NCBI GenBank assembly: GCA_000727475.1
Contig: KL647316.1
Span: 249,623 to 313,622, forward strand
DNA length: 64,000 bases
Reading direction: 5' to 3'
Origin: Sarcocystis neurona
Lineage: Eukaryota; Apicomplexa; Conoidasida; Eucoccidiorida; Sarcocystidae
Below, piece by piece: positions 1 through 13,400 of the stretch (position 1 is the first letter of the stretch; each line of letters starts with the position of its first letter). Under the pieces are notes generated by a model, which worked only from the letters and a program-made list of their open reading frames with translations, searched no databases and was not told where the DNA came from. Position numbers and translations under genes: made by a program.

Positions 1-3000
1 CGGTGAAATTCCCGGGGACGTCGTCTTCGTACTCGAACAGCAGGTGCGCGTCTCTTCTGCGTTCTTCTTTCAGACAGAGCGACTGCGTCTCCGCGACTTC
101 CCACGTCGCGCGCCCGTTTTGCGACTGCCCGATCTTCTCTTCCGCGTCGCTCTCGGTGGCAGTCCTCTCTTCGTTTCCTCGCTGTTCACACGTGCCTCTT
201 CACCACCGTCCCGTCGTGGTCGTTTTCGCTTCTTCTTCTCGTGTGCCCCTTCTTCACCCTCCGCTGGTCGTCGCTTTCTTCTTCTTCTCCGTTTGCTTCT
301 TTCTTCGTTTTCGCCGTGTTGGTGTTTTTGTGCGTCGTGGTCGATTTCTTCGTCTGCTCGCGTTCTTCTTCGTTTCCGTGTTGCGCGTCTGCGTTCTTCG
401 AAGAGCAGCCGCAAGGCCTCGGCGCGAGACGAACGACGTAGCGCGACCGAAGCTTTCGCCTGTTAAAAAGGATGCGGCCACCTTTGTACGTCAGCGTGAT
501 GCACGTGTAGAGATAGCTAGTTGGGCGTATGTCGGTACGTATACTTGCTTTCGGTGTAGCTTCTTTACGAATACTTCTTTGCTTTAATACCCAGCCAAAT
601 GTCTGCCTACACACAGATGATATGCGTGTGCGTATACATATATATATGTAGGTAGAGAGACAGGAACTTCAGAGGAGGCAGAAACCTGTATGTGTGTGCA
701 TGCACATGCATTCTTGTGTTTCTGTCTGTCTTCTCTGTTAATTCACTATCACGTGCGGATGTGTAGGGGACGCAGAGGTCCTCCGATGCGCACGGGTAGC
801 TGCCTTGAAGTACCCATGGCGGAAAAAAAGACATGTAGAAATACCCTGCTGTGTGTCACAGGCGCGTTTCCCCCAGCACAGAGATCGAGAGACAGAGAGA
901 AAGACAGACACATATACACGTACACATACGCGCACACACGCACACGGGGGTGTATGTGTGCGGCCTCCCGTGCCGGGAACTTGTGAGAGAGAGAGGGAGT
1001 AGATAAAGAGGTAGACTCACATACTTTCTGCTGTGGATATACGTGAGTTCGGCAAGCGGGTGCGAGTGAGAAGGCGGATTGCTGTGTGAAGTGCAGTCGT
1101 CGAGCCACGGGAGTCTCTCCGTCGAGCAGAGACGCGTGAGGCGGGTCGCTGCGTTGAGAGAGATAGGAGTGATATGAGAGGAAGAAGAAGGAAGAAAGGA
1201 CGGGCGGCAGCAGGTCACGGTCTCGGGCGTCCGCGTTTCTCGGGGACTGTGGCAGCTGCTGCTTCGCTGCGGTGCCCCCGGGTTGTTTTGTCAACCTTGT
1301 TTGTTGTGATGGTGCGGGCGCTGCGACTGTGCGGCGGTTGCTGCTGCCGTTGTGCTGCTCACGCGTCTTCGCGGGGGGGGGCCCGTGCGGGTGGTCTGTC
1401 TGCGCGCCTTTTGCAGGAGCATCCCGTTTTCAAAAGGAAAAACAACGACTTGTTTATGAACAAGACGATCACGCTGTTGGAGAGCCTCTGTGGCTACCGC
1501 TTTCTGCTGACGCATCTCGATGGCCGCCAGCTGCTGATCAAGGCAAGTCCGCAGCTTCCCCTCCCCCTGCCTCATCACTCTCTTCTTCCACTACTGGCTC
1601 GTATGGGGTACACCTCCTGCCAACAGCTGCTGCATACGACACGCCCTCCGACGCGAGCGTACCGTGCTGTCTTCTCTCTGTCTGTCTCTCGGTGGCGCTC
1701 GCCGTGTCTGTCTCTCTTGCTCGAGAGACTGCAGCGGCTCTCGGGAAGCGCATGTGAACGCTTGTGTCTGCGACTTGTGTGTAGGGGAATTTGTCACAAA
1801 GCGGGTCACGTCTGTACATCAGTCAGTCCCGCGCCGCGCGCACGTGACGCATTTGTTAATACGACGGAGTGGGGGATGTTGGACGTATGTGGGCGAGACC
1901 CGCACGGAGACACCAGAAGGAGGGCCGGCTGCCGATGTCTACATGCCGTGTAGACACACGTGTCTGCTTCTGCCGCTCGCGTGTGTGTATGCGTATCTAC
2001 CTCTGTGTGTGTGGGTGTATGTCTCGCTCTGTCACCCCCGCGTCTCTTTTCGTCAGCAAGGGCTGCTGGAGATGTTTCCTGTGTGTGTGGAACGCGTCTC
2101 TACCACCGATGTTCTCAGGCGCGAATGGAGGGACCTGCTGGACGCATCTCTGCGTATTATGACCGTTTGCTTTCATCTTTCTTTTTCGTCTTTGACTCAT
2201 CGCTCCATATACCTCTAAACGTATATATATATATATATATGTACACACACGCACACACACAGACAGACTTGTACATGCGTGTGTACGTGGCGCGTCGATC
2301 GCAGTCATCTCTCGAGTTTTCGTTTTCCCTCCTGCAAGCTGACGAAACATTCGTTTCTTGTGAAAGTTTTTCTTTGCGACTGCGTTTCTCAGAATCAGCC
2401 CAACGTTGTAACGAAGCCGGACGCCGTGCAGATGGTGAAGGGGGAGGGCATGCCTCACCACAAAAATCCATTCGTGAAAGGTATTTCTTCTCCTTAATTT
2501 TCGTTCGTCATGTCTGCATCTCGTGGCTCTCTGTAAATGACCGTCTCCCTTCCACCTATGAAGCAGGTCTCTTGTTCTTCTCTCTGTCCGTCTCTGTGTC
2601 TGTGTGGCAGTCTCTCGGTTTGTCGTCGCATGTGCGCCAGCGTCTGTACAGTTGGCTTCTACGCGTAGCGCTCTACGAAGAACTGAAAACTTCCTTGAGT
2701 ATTAATAGTCTTTGTCCCCTGTAGTAGTCAGTATTCGCATATCATACACGTATGTGCCTATGGTAGTAACGGTATGTATAAATGTGTATACACAGCCGAC
2801 TTTTTGTCTGTATGGGCTTCTCCGTATATTTACAAACTTGTGTGCGCATGTACACAGTCGTGTAGTTTGATTCGTTTTCGTACTTTACATATATACAGAG
2901 AAAAGAGAGAAAGAGAGAGCGTCAGCAGTACTCATATATAGGCAGGTTCCACGATTCGGGTGTCTGTGTCTCGTCTGTACATATTTATAGATTTGTATAT

Positions 3001-5283
3001 TTTTGAGGAAGCCGCGCCCGTCTTCGGTTCTTTCCTTGTCGTGTCGTCTAGAGGTGAAAGAAAAGACGAACGCAAAAACTGCCGGGGGAAGACTGCTCAG
3101 CAGCTGCTGCTGCTGCACAGTGTGTGCGGTTGCGACTTCTTCGTCCTCACCTGCCAGTTGTGATTGGCTGCTGCTGCGTCCGTTTCTGCCACTGCTGCTG
3201 CGTCAGTTGCTCGTGCTGCTGCGGCAGCTGCCGCGTCTGCTTCTGCGTGTGCTGCGTCTGGGGCTGTCGTTGCTGCTGCACCTGCTGCTGCTTTCGCTTC
3301 TGCTGCTGCTGCTGCAGGAGATTTGTTTATCGTGTTCGAAGTCGAATTTCCGGAGCACGTGACAGAAGCGGACGCCAAGAAGCTCGCGCAGCTCCTTCCC
3401 AAACCGACCGATGTCGTTCCTGTGAGACTTTCGCTCTCCCTCTTTCTCCTCTCTCCGTGTGCCCGTCTTTATCTCCGTGTCTTTGTCCCTCTTCCTCTGT
3501 GCGCACTCTACTGTCTTGGCGATATGTTTCATCGCAGAACCTGCCCGCGGGTATCTCGAGAAGCCGCTCATTATTCTTGCGGACGCCCTGACCCACACCC
3601 CTTCCATATGTCTCCCTGTCTCTCTCTGTGTGTGTGCGTATATGTGTGTGCACCCGTGGTGGCGTGGAATGCCTCCCTGCGGCACAAGCGCCCCAAACGG
3701 CCGTGGACGGGTATTTGCGTGTCTCCCTCTTTTTGAAGGCATGTCTCCCTGTGTCTCAGACGTCTGCGTGGACTCAGATAACGCGCCTGTGTATATCCGC
3801 CAGAGCTTTTTCATGCCCGCCTTCCCCAGCATGCAGCCATCAGACGTCTGTGCGACAGCCGGCATATCACTCTCCACACCACGACGGACCTTGTGCCGCT
3901 GTGTCAAAAACACGCGCCCCGCGTATACGTGTCTGTCTGCTTCTGCACTGAGAGTCTGCGCAAACACGCATCGATATATATGCGCCTTCACACGTGCTTG
4001 TGCCTAGCACAGTACTCTATATATTGAGGCGTGACTAGGTGACACGTACACGACTGTGGATATACACACACACGTACCCATACGTGTACACCATGTGTAT
4101 ACGTAGTAACATATATAAAATGTCGATATCCATGTGCACCTACTTATATATATATACACACAACATGTGTATACGTAGTAGTATATATACATATCATAAG
4201 CACACGATACGTAGCATAATATATATATATATATGTACACGACTGTGGATATGTATCCACACGTCGCCATATATGTACAGCATATATGTGTGTAGTAGTT
4301 TTATATATATGTATTATATCAAATGCGTACGATTCATAGTCTATGTAATATATATATATATACGTGTATGTATAATAGATATACACTTAGGTGTCTTTGG
4401 GTGAGTACGCATGTCAACGAAAGCGACTGAGGAAATGGTAGACTTCTGCCGTGGCTAGTCTCTCAGCTGATGCAGCAGGATGCCTCTATGAGATATAGCA
4501 GCAGCAGCGCGCAGACGGGACGGCGTGTGTGTCTCTGTTCCTGTTCACTGCGATGATGCAAAGGGACAGCGATGATCGTGAGCGCGGTTTGCTGCTTGCT
4601 CGTGAATGTGTTTCTGTGGGGTCTTTGTACAAGTGCGCGGGTTGGGAAGGTGCATTTTCCCGGCGCGTTGCTGCTGCAGCGGCGGTTACTATTTCATTCT
4701 TCTTTTTTTCCGTCGTCGACTTCTCCTTTCCTTCGCCGTCTGGTCTCTTCGCCTCTCCTTTTCGTCTCTGCGCTCTTCTTGTTGCTGCCGTCGTTCAGGG
4801 TTGCATCACCGGCTGAATGCGGAGCAACACAGCTAATTTCTTTTTGAATGAGAGCTACGTTCTTCTTCGTGGACAGCGGGGCAGGCGCAGTTGCCGCTGC
4901 TTTCTCTCTGTTCTTTGTCAGCGGATGTGCTGGACGCTTGAGTCAAAGAAAACAAACATCTTGTCTGCGTCCGGCAGCTGTTGACGTGTGTTGCTGCCGG
5001 TAGTTGCGGCACTTGGGGGATCACAATGCTGCTGCTGTCAACGCGGCCGAGTGTCGCATGTTTGCCTCTGCTGCGCAATTCTGCTGCTGTGGGACGCATG
5101 TGCGTGCAGACTGCAATAGAGGAAGACCCGAACGTGGAAGTACATGCGACGGAGGCAGTGGAACCGGAGGATCTTCGGGCGCGACAACAGCAGCAGCAAC
5201 AGCAGCGCTCGGGAGAGGTTTACGAAGAAGAAGATGAAGAGGAGCATGGCGGACAGCAGCGAGTACAGTGCAGGCAGCAGTAG
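1..5283 (+). CDS. Type I DnaJ/HSP40 co-chaperone, C-terminal exons (5' partial)
   Basis: Spliced exons at 1-43, 1417-1542, 2393-2480, 3318-3421 and 5110-5283 join in phase and encode about 177 residues. They match the substrate-binding C-terminal half of DnaJA/Ydj1-type HSP40s, cytosolic partners of HSP70. Visible signatures are GEIPGDVVFVLEQQ, then HPVFKRKNNDLFMNK, LLTHLDGRQLLIK, MVKGEGMPHHKNPF, GDLFIVFEVEFP and a tail ending GGQQRVQCRQQ, which resembles the GVQC-type end of the family. The J domain, Gly/Phe linker and CxxCxGxG zinc fingers are not in the window, so the gene starts to the left. Introns are 1373, 850, 837 and 1688 bp. Intron 2 has a GC donor. The tail carries a seven-Gln run before an acidic stretch, which is not typical of the family. 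Family assignment is secure; exon ends are inferred from splice consensus and phase. Confidence 0.92.
1543..2392 (+). other. GC-AG intron in the DnaJ gene
   Basis: The reading frame of the conserved block ending LDGRQLLIK stops at AAG, followed by GCAAGT instead of GTAAGT. The next conserved block starts in phase right after TTTCTCAG at 2392. No nearby GT donor keeps the frame and the conserved residues. GC-AG introns are a known minor class that needs an otherwise near-perfect donor, as here. Confidence 0.75.
3165..3317 (+). repeat. Sense-strand CTG triplet tract ending at a 3' splice site
   Basis: An impure CTG/TGC array lies in the third DnaJ intron and runs without a break into CTGCTGCTGCTGCAG, whose final AG is the splice acceptor of the exon at 3318. 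The tract therefore stands where a polypyrimidine tract would be expected. Confidence 0.8.
4030..4390. repeat. Microsatellite with dispersed repeats in the last DnaJ intron
   Basis: (TA)n runs alternate with repeated 17-18-base words: GTACACGACTGTGGATAT occurs near 4046 and 4236, and CATGTGTATACGTAGTA near 4091 and 4164. No coding signal was seen. Confidence 0.65.
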
Positions 5284-6775
5284 GCGCACAGCACCGCGCG
5301 GCAGCAGCCCTCGCGGCAGCAGCCTTCGCGGCAGCAGCAGCTGCTGCACCTCGACATGGGACGCTGCAGTTTAAAGAGAGCCAGAAGCCACTGTGCGAGA
5401 AAGCGCGGCGGGAGAAGCAGCTGCCAGTTCCGGAGAAGGAATAGGGGAGGGGGGGAGGAGACATGGAGTTTTGCCGTCTATGCTTGAAAAAAGAAACACA
5501 GATAACAGCAACAGGTCGGTTGCTGTGCTGTTCGGTTTTCTTCTACGTGGGACAGGCAGCAGCAGCAACTCATTCTCCTGACCTTCGCGCGTTGCCCTCG
5601 TTTTCCTCCACCACTGCAGACGTTAAAGAAGAAGAAACAGCAGCAGCAGCAGCAACGCCGACACTTCCAGCAGGTTGAGGGGAGAGGTAGTAGCAGCAGG
5701 AGCAGCAACTGTGCTGCGGCGGGCAGAGGAGGACAAACAGCAGCAGCTCGCGGATGCGCAGAGGGCAGCAGAAAGAGAAGAGCGGCGGCCGTAGAATGGA
5801 AAGAGAGCGAGACGCAGAGGGACAGCGGCAGCGTCATCAGAAGACGGGGAGTGCAGTACGAAAAGCGTGTGCTGCAACAAGAGAGAGAAGATGGGGAGAG
5901 AGAGCACAGCGATCCACCCTACAGCGAAGAAAAACGAAGCCGTGCCAAATCTGAGAGGCGGGGACAGGTGTTGAAGAAACGGCAGACAGTGGAATATCTC
6001 TTCGTCAAGACGCCAGGGCAGTGCGCACTTTTGTAGGGCTGGCCTGCTGCTGCTGCAGCTTCTGCTCTCGGCGCTTCGGTCTGCTGTTGTTGCTGCTGTC
6101 GTGTTCGCACCGCTTCGAACGATACAGGAGACAGGGGGGGGGAAGCGAACAGGGATGTAAAGAAGAACAGCCTTTCAAGGTGTGACACAGAGAAAATGCA
6201 GTGCGCCGGTAACACTACGAAGACAACAAGGGACTTTCGTGGTACACGTACGTGGAGCATAAGCAGCGAGCGATAGAGAGGGACGGCGCAGGGAGGAGTA
6301 GGCGAAGGACGGAGACGGGAAGGCGACGAAGCTGAAGATTTAGGAAGAATTCAACGAAAACAGCAGCGCGTGTGCCGAGCGGCGTGTTTTTGTTGAGGGA
6401 CTGCAGGCGAGGACGACAGACTAAGGCAGCAGCGAGACGAGGCGGAGGTGTGCATGAGAACAGGAGAGGGAAGGACGCAGCAGCAGAGGGAACTAGAGGG
6501 GCAGGGACGCGAGAGAGCACGCAGGAGGAGAGAGGGCAGAGACGCTAGACAGCCGCAGCAGAGAGGACGCGGACAGCAGCAAAAGAAGCAAAGGATGTCG
6601 AGCACCTCACCAAGAAGAGAGTGTGCACGTCACACAGTTGAAGGCACACGGTTGAAGCAGGAGCCTCTTTCAATTATGAGACGAAAAAAGACAGCGTTCC
6701 GATCAGTGCTTGCAGAGGAAGTGCGGGTAGACAGGAAGGAAAAGTCGGCTCGTAGGGGAGCTTGAAAGATACCAG
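5284..6775 (+). other. CAG-rich, purine-rich DNA downstream of DnaJ (3' UTR or intergenic)
   Basis: After the DnaJ stop the plus strand stays purine-rich with many CAG triplets. It includes three copies of a 15-base unit (CGCGGCAGCAGCCCT and variants) at 5297-5341. Short ORFs here are Arg/Gln-rich and lack a recognisable domain. A long 3' UTR is likely for part of it; a separate small gene cannot be excluded. Confidence 0.4.
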
Positions 6776-7013
6776 CTGCCGGACAGGAGCGCACACGTCC
6801 TCAACACGGGATGCAGACCCACGAGGACGAAGGCCGAGGGTCCAGCTAGCGTACGGTGCATACGGCAAACACGCGCGGGCCCGCAGACGTTGGCAGAAGT
6901 AGGCGGACTACTTGCTGGAAAACGTCTGTGGGTTGTGACGACAGTGGGAGACTGAGATATCAGATACTTGTTGTTTTTAACCGGCGTGCGCTGACGTACG
7001 AAGGTGCATCTGT

Positions 7014-7314
7014 TCCGGTGTACGTACACCGGAGGAGCGTCGCGCTTGCCGCTACAGGGGAGGAGAAGTTGTCTGCTCGCCGCGTCGTCGAATGCAAGCC
7101 GGACCGCCGTCAAGGCGACGTCACGCTGCGCAGAGGACGTCTCGCAGCTCTGCTCGAGATCTAGACAAGGGCGGAGGGCGGTGCGTGAGGTGTACGTACA
7201 CTCGGATGACGACCGCCTTGTAGAAACAGGCTCCACGCCAACAGCTGCTGGATGTCGTTTCCAGTTAGCCGGATCGGTGGCGCCACTCTGTCCACACACG
7301 GCGTACGTACGCCG
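7014..7314. repeat. Cluster of perfect palindromes centred on GTACGTAC
   Basis: Perfect palindromes lie at 7014-7033 (20 bp), 7190-7201 (12 bp) and 7299-7314 (16 bp), all with the same GTACGTAC core but different flanks. The same core recurs in the minisatellite at 22520-22925. Function unknown. Confidence 0.8.
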
Positions 7315-7669
7315 CCGTTCGCTGCAGTTTGCGACGATGGGTCACACTGCGGGGGAACGGGAGCTGCAGCGAAGGGGCCTTGCGAATGGTTATCAAAAAG
7401 GCTTCAACAGAACCGTCGGACAAACGCATTCTTTCTTACCTGCGTATCTTAATACGCACACAATCGCGCCGGCGATATATATATATATTATATGTATGTG
7501 TGCCCTACCATAGGACAACGACTGTGCGTGTCGGACGCGTGAAGTACACCCGTGGTGCTATTTGCATTTGGCTGCTCTTAGGTGCGTACAGTCAGACGTG
7601 AATATGCCCCTTGGATATGTAGAGTAAGACTCGCAGGTGAGTCACTCTGGAAAGTGTATTTGCGTGAGA

Positions 7670-9500
7670 AACTGGCCATATATATATATGTATATATATA
7701 TAGATATATATATATATGTATATATACGTGGGCAGCAGTCTACGCATGAGCACCCCTCTGTGTGGGCATTTACATGTATATATGCGCAAAATTCGCTGCA
7801 TTGTTCAGGAGGTAGTCATCTACACACCAACATACGTTCGTGTGCCTGTGTGGGTTCTGTACGCACGTGTGTGCCTGCGATATGCGAGCGGTGTGGTGCT
7901 GCCCGCGCGGTTTGTGTTGCGCGTCAGCCGATAAATAACATGTGCGCCGGTATCTTCCTCTGTCTGTGTCTGCAGCCACCTTTCGGTGGATGCACATGTG
8001 CGATTATCTGTGCGTATGTATATATATACATATATCTATAGGCGCACGCGTACGTGTGTGTGTACATGTGATGCGTGTAGGTACGCATGTAGAGAAGGTG
8101 TATCCATGTGCCCGCCTGAGTTTGGCCGTGCGCGCGCGCCGGTACACGGAAGCTATGCTCTGTTTTCCCCTTCTCTTTCATTCCAGGGAAAGGTTTTGCT
8201 AACCATTGTTATCTTCTCCTCCACGTCCTTCGTTTTCCTGCAAACTCTGCTGCTCCGTCTATATTTGTGTGCGTCCGGTGTGTGTCTGTCTCCACATACA
8301 GACGCACGTGAGGTGCGACGGAAACACATACGCTTGTGTGTGTGTGTGTGTATACACGGATGTGTAAACAAATGCATGTATAAGAGCAGATCGCGTAGTG
8401 TTTGCTGTTGTGCGCGCGTCTTTTTTTCTGTGGCGACTTGTCAAGTCCTTGTGGCGGAAGCAGGGGCATCTGCTACGGCGTCTAAGGCCCGTCCGCGTCT
8501 CCTTCGGAGGGGAAGAAGTAGTCTCAGCCCTAGACAGAGAAGTGGATTTCTGTGTGTAGGCAGTTCGTGTGCGTATATTAGTGCGTGTTGTCCCTGGACT
8601 CCACCACCAAGTTTCTGTCACCGAAAATACGTATAATATGTGAACACGTATAGATACTACTTGCGCAGAACGTGCTATCTGCGCCTCGTGCAGGGGCGTG
8701 GATATAAAAGCAGCTGAAATTTCACGTACGGCCTAGTGTAGGGTCTGTCTGTCCCCGTGTGTGTGATGGTGTCGATTCTAGTGTAGAGAGTTTCGGCGTG
8801 GTGGTACCCTACACAGGGCGGTCCCTTCGTAAGAGATGTTTGCCTTTTCGGCCGGCCGTTCTGTTGGTACAGACACAAAGAAGATACTGTGCACATGGGA
8901 GACACACGGACGCCCACCTGTTTGCTGTGGATGTGCTATTTCGTTGGATAGATAGAGAGAGATCTGTGGAGGTTCGGTGCGTCCCCTGTCGGTCGCCGAG
9001 GCCCTGTGGCGCGTGTAGCTGCTGCTTCTGCAGTGGCACGAGAAGGGGGAGGGTGCGGGGCAGGCAAGGCAGTTAACGGGCGACCGGATTTCTCTACCTG
9101 TTTTGACCAGTCCGCTGCTGACTTCCCTTCCTTCGTTGTTGTCGTCTCCTTTCTGCGTCTCCTGCGCGCCTCCTCGTGCTTTCCCGTGGGTCACAACTGC
9201 CGTGGTCGGACGTGGTCCGGAATGCTGGCGGCGGACGCCGAGTGGTGGTGGACCCCTCTCACCTGCGTTAAAAAAACGAGTCGCTTTGTTTGTATCTAGA
9301 CGGGGCGGGAGTTTTTCACTGTCTCTCCATCTTTTTCTGCAGCAGCTGCTGCTGCTCCAGCACACCACGGCACCCGACACTGAGAACGTGAGCTGTGCAC
9401 AGAGACAGGGGGAAGAGGAGCTGCGTGCCGTAGAAACAAGAAATGAGACGGACGCCTGCCTTAAGGGCCCGTCTGAACACGAATAGCACTACACATTCTC
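7670..9500. other. Microsatellite-rich stretch without a supported gene
   Basis: (TA)n, (TATG)n and (GT)n runs are common, for example at 7675-7730, 8010-8040 and 9510-9545. Short ORFs on both strands have no recognisable motif and no consistent third-position bias. Confidence 0.5.
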
Positions 9501-9699
9501 GGCAGTTCTCTATATATACATATGTATATATATATATATATACGTATGCATCTGCGGGGATGTACCACTATTCTCGTAACATGTGATTGCATACTCTCTA
9601 CAACGAGTGAGGACGCGGGCTTGTCTAGAAAGTGTTTGTCTACAGAGGGCGCGTGCCTAGGTTCTACACGTGTGATAGGATAGATGTCGTCACCTAGAA

Positions 9700-12600
9700 T
9701 CAATCAGAAGCGCATGCACACACACGGTGTAGTGGTTAAGTACTTGATTGAAATATATACATGTTCTCCGGTTGAGCGCGCCCTGCTCCAGAGCATGTGT
9801 AGGAGTAGTGGTTGGGTGTTTGCAGCAGCTGCTGACCGACGAGCACCCTGGGGAGCGCGCTGGGACACCACGAGAAACTTTCATATTTGACGAAGCCGTT
9901 TTCAGTGCACGCACGTTAGGGCCGCCAGTTAGACTTGATCCCCTAGACATCGATAAGAAAGAGATTGTGAGATCTGGAGCGAATGTGAAGAGAGACGCGT
10001 CCGTTACTTGTTAGAATGGGAAAAAGTGCGTATAGACGCTTTAGCCGTAAGAAGAGCTGTACCTGTCTCCCAGAAATGTGAAAGTGCGGAATAACACTCT
10101 TCTCATAATTGAATAGAGGTGTTCACAGCCCGATCCTTATATTGAAGCTCGGGTGAGTTTCCGGAGGAGAAAAAGCCTCGAGGAATTACTTTTCAGAAAA
10201 GAAGGTTGAAGCAATTCTCAAGTTAGACACATACAAATCAAACGCATATACTGTGTCCATGTGCCTACGTGTGAGGATGTGTGAACAAGACGCTTCGTAG
10301 ATCGTCATCTGTGAGTCTAGGACGTACAGAACACTAAGTTGGAAATGGACTTCTGCGTCTAATATATTTCGTCGAGAGCCACGTAGCTCGATGTCCTTTA
10401 CCACTCAGCTGGATGAAGCACGGAAGTAGATTCCTGTGTCGATGAATTTGCTTCTTACTCTCTATAACGCTACCATCCACTGCAGTGTCTCCTGTATTCT
10501 GTCGTTCTGGAAGTAGTCTTTAGGGGTGAGAATCTGCCGACTGCAACGCAGCACCGTATGCGCGTGCGATTCCATCACGTGTGTATGTATATTTACATAT
10601 ATCTGATGTATGTGGAATCTGCTTGCCGTGATTAACACGCAGGATCGAAAAGTGCATTTATTGTTGTATGTAGTTGGCTGAAGAGATCCCAACGGAGCGC
10701 GCAGCCTGATTTATTTAGTCCATTGTAACAAGTAAAACTACGCTCTGGTTATCCGTGTTCTGCTGCATCGCGTGGACACCGCGTGCAAATTGGTTTCCTC
10801 CTTTTCCTTTCTCCTGGGAGGAACTGCCGAGCCACGCGAAGACAAAGGAAGAGCACGTTGAACACTTCTGCTGGCTGGAAAGAAAAGCTGCAGAGGTCAC
10901 GGAAACTGCCTGCTGTCTATGATAGCTGCTGTTTCCTACGTTGCGCTACAATCAACCAAAAGAAGTGAAGGTCATCGTCGTAGTAAACGAGGGAGTCGTC
11001 AAAAAGGAGAACCCTTTATTTGGACGATACAACACTTCACTGCCATTAAAAAGAATGTCGCTTTTTACTGTGGAAGCCGTAACTTGCCACCATGTCACAC
11101 AAGAGCGGATTTCACAGATATGTCATAAACAAGAAGGCGCTTCAAATGCACAAGGACTCCGTTGCCGTTAAGTCAAAGAAGTGCAGCCTACCAGAGTAGG
11201 CTGCCCGTAAGTTTCTTAGCGACTACCTGAAGTGAACTCGCATCTGCTCCTTGTAGCAGGCTGCGTGTGGATTTCAGGTCCGCATGTTCTCACATCATCT
11301 CTATATTGTATGCTATGCAGTTCTGTAGAACTAAGGTTTCCCGGCATTCCTCAGCCGTCACTAGAGTGAATCACGGGTGATAGAGTGCAGAGTTCTGCTA
11401 TATGGGAAGTGATGTACGCCGCTGTTTTTCCGGATGTCAGAGACGAATATGTGTGAAGACACACACATGCGCTTTTAATGTACTCGTACGCACAGGTATA
11501 TCCAGCCATAGAACACGTATTTACACACGTACATATATATATATATATACGTATATGCATACATACACGTGGACGCGCGTGGGTATTGTAGCCATACAGT
11601 ACGTATTTACATATATATATATATATGCCCATGGATGATTTCGTGGGCATCTTTTTATAGGTAAGGTGTGATACTTGGGTGCACGCCTTCACGGGTAGCT
11701 ATGTTCGTAGGTGCTCATCACCGGTCATAGCGGATTGTTCGCAGTAGCACCTCTAGGGAAAGCGCCATCGGAAGCGGCAACACGAGCGGCATGGAGCAGC
11801 TGTAGAGCAGCAGCAAGAGGAAGCGGATCAGCACTGACGACTACAAGGTGATAAAAGGTTATCTGCAGAAGCGATGTTGTCTGCGGTGGACACAAGCATC
11901 AGCTGATAGTGCAGCACCAGCGGGCAACAAAGTGGAAGAATAAATTTCTTAGTGTGCGACCGCACACACCAACGAGGCAGAAAAACGCCCCCCAGGAGAG
12001 GGCGTTGGCTCGTCGGAGCTTTCGTACAACGTCGTTGAGTATGCTGCTGTTGTTCGTGTATCGTTTTGGTTATTTGTCTACAAAGAATACCTTCGAAAGA
12101 CACCTGATTCAACCCGAGAGACTGCGTAAAATCAGGCACGGGCACGTATTTAAGAGATAAGTGTCTCCACCGGTACAGCAACAGGCAAACGCATCAAGCA
12201 ACACAGCGTTTTCCTATCACTAACAAGAAAGCTCCATGCACAGCTCTGTGTACAGGTATGTATGCACACGACCTGACACATACCACATATGTGGTAAAAA
12301 TACATGTACATATGTATACAGATGTGTGTATTGCCTGACGCGTGCTATATATATATATATATATACTTGAATATATATGCAGCGACCCTATAACTGTAGC
12401 ACCGAGCTAGGATTTACTAGCGGCTTTTCGTCTGTACGTGAATTACGCTGATCGAAGAGTTCTACGAAACTACACGTGATGCCTACGAGCAGCACAGGTA
12501 CGGCAAAAGCAACGGGAGCTGATAGTCATACAGCGGCGGATTACGCAGGCTTCCGTGTACATTAATATTCATGTATATATCTATATCTAGGTCTACCTAT

Positions 12601-13400
12601 ACGCATGTGCGGGTTTCTTGAAACACGGTACTGTTTGTACTGGTCAGGATTTCCCGCGCACATCAACGCAAACGCAGCACGACTCCGAAGTGAAGGGCGG
12701 CTTAGTAGCCAGCACATGTATACTGTGGTTCTATATAAGTGCATGTACATGCACAGGAAGGATAGCTGCGTTGGTGCACGTGCGTGTATGGAATTTCTCT
12801 CCATATGTAAGTATATATGTATTTATATTCGTATGATTGAAATGCGGAACTTGGATAGTGCACAAGCACCGCATGGGTCTAAACAGTGAAAAGAGAGAGG
12901 CACCCACTGTAAAATTGGCGCACTCGTTCTCAGCAGCAAAAAGACTGCTGCCGTAAGGCTTGAAGAGGACACAAACATCCATAAGAACATATATGTGTAT
13001 ATATATAATTGTGCGTATATGATTCTGTCTCTCGTTTCTTCCTTCCCGCATTCATATCTCTACATGTTGAGATACACGTGTACACGTCCATACAACACTT
13101 TACACCACTGCTGCGGTGTTTTCGAGTCATCAATCACATGAAACTGCAGAGAACTCTCTTTGACCGCAGGCGTCGAGTCTAGTAGCGAACTTCTTGCGGA
13201 GAAATTGTGTTTCTCCTCAGTCGCTCTTCAGTGAGAAAGCCACCTCTACACACCTGTGTGTATCATTTTTCTACGTACTTGTAGACAGACACGTCCGTTG
13301 ACAATACAAAGAGTAGACGTAAGCACCTACATTAATTTACACGCACTCATACATGTAAGTCATTTACATGCCTAGGTGTACATTTATATAAAGATGTGCA
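9700..13400. other. Repeat-poor segment, no supported gene
   Basis: Triplet repeats almost vanish here and microsatellites are sparse, for example near 11530, 12345 and 12580. A short open frame near 10941-11171 reads like protein but starts at TTG and has no family I recognise. This resembles the feature-poor segments described for Eimeria chromosome 1, which is inference. Confidence 0.45.

Noticed and set aside
3..587. 194-codon plus-strand ORF at the left edge
   Set aside because: It lies in another frame over a DnaJ exon end (1-43) and the following pyrimidine-rich intron; Ser/Phe/Arg bias comes from the intron.
6703..7299. 198-codon minus-strand ORF
   Set aside because: It starts at GTG, has no motif and no clear third-position bias, and the palindromes inside it argue for noncoding DNA.
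9725..9800. tRNA-like box (GTGTAGTGGTTAAGTAC) resembling an A box
   Set aside because: No matching B box, acceptor stem or anticodon arm could be formed.
10941..11171. 76-codon plus-strand ORF that reads like protein
   Set aside because: It has a TTG start, no splice sites or family; too weak to call.
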